Positions 13,016 through 13,045 of a stretch of DNA of 13,045 nt are shown here, piece by piece. How positions within the stretch are numbered: position 1 is the stretch's first letter; every line of letters begins with the position of its first letter. The notes beneath the pieces were generated by a model that saw only the letters and a list, made by a program, of their open reading frames with translations, was not told the DNA's origin and searched no databases. Source of the DNA: JBKQHQ01 sp052148715 (GTDB lineage Bacteria > Pseudomonadota > Alphaproteobacteria > Rhizobiales > Xanthobacteraceae); assembly GCA_052148715.1 (NCBI GenBank), contig JBKQHQ010000142.1:1-13045 (forward strand). The letters run 5' to 3'. A program made the translations under genes and the position numbers.

Positions 13016-13045
13016 TCAGCGATTGATGACGACGTTGAGGATCGC
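13016..13045 (-). CDS. 3' end of a gene leaving the window
   Basis: Nine minus-strand codons reading A-I-L-N-V-V-I-N-R followed by TGA (13016-13018). GC-rich third positions and a hydrophobic strand ending Asn-Arg are typical of a genuine C-terminus, and the geometry is convergent with the gene at 12580-12966. Too short to name. Confidence 0.35.
   Translation of the reverse strand, partial: AILNVVINR

Overview
The window is GC-rich chromosomal DNA of an alphaproteobacterium, most likely order Hyphomicrobiales (Bradyrhizobium/Rhodopseudomonas/Xanthobacteraceae-type). This rests on the order infA-maf-yacG-tRNA-Phe, a GapR (DUF2312) gene, a TTAA-N7-TTAA CtrA-type site, and two palindromic intergenic repeat families I recognise from that group. 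I see no transposase, integrase, phage gene, CRISPR array or defence gene; most of the window is ordinary chromosome.

Region 1 (1-1780) is a housekeeping block on the + strand. A repeat-rich leader precedes infA (IF-1), then come maf (nucleotide pyrophosphatase), a yacG frame interrupted by an in-frame TAG at codon 9, and a complete tRNA-Phe(GAA) behind a good sigma-70-type promoter.

Region 2 (2020-6551) holds an orphan Ser/Gly/Ala-rich protein with a His cluster. Its stop codon lies in the first bases of a 240-bp nested palindrome. A membrane-anchored SGNH/GDSL hydrolase on the minus strand follows. It is divergent from a large B12-binding-type radical SAM protein, which has a clear promoter and a leader of about 150 nt.

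Region 3 (6798-9119) has gapR (+) converging on a minus-strand pair: a 73-residue helical protein of unknown function and a SulP anion transporter with a STAS domain. A 14-bp hairpin sits at the convergence point.

Region 4 (9627-11377) has a DHH/DHHA1 phosphoesterase (+) converging on a DedA-family membrane protein (-). Between them is a 101-bp inverted-repeat element that supplies the last codons and stop of the DHH gene and contains a terminator-like hairpin.

Region 5 (11378-13045) is poorly characterised: two minus-strand hypothetical ORFs with nearly identical Shine-Dalgarno/start contexts, a consensus CtrA site, a textbook intrinsic terminator, a 128-aa hypothetical protein (+), and the last codons of a minus-strand gene leaving the window.

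The points most worth a second look are the amber-interrupted but otherwise intact yacG, the repeat elements that form the 3' ends of two genes, the orphan radical SAM gene with its divergent hydrolase, the small partner gene of the SulP transporter, and the CtrA-type site in front of an unknown gene.
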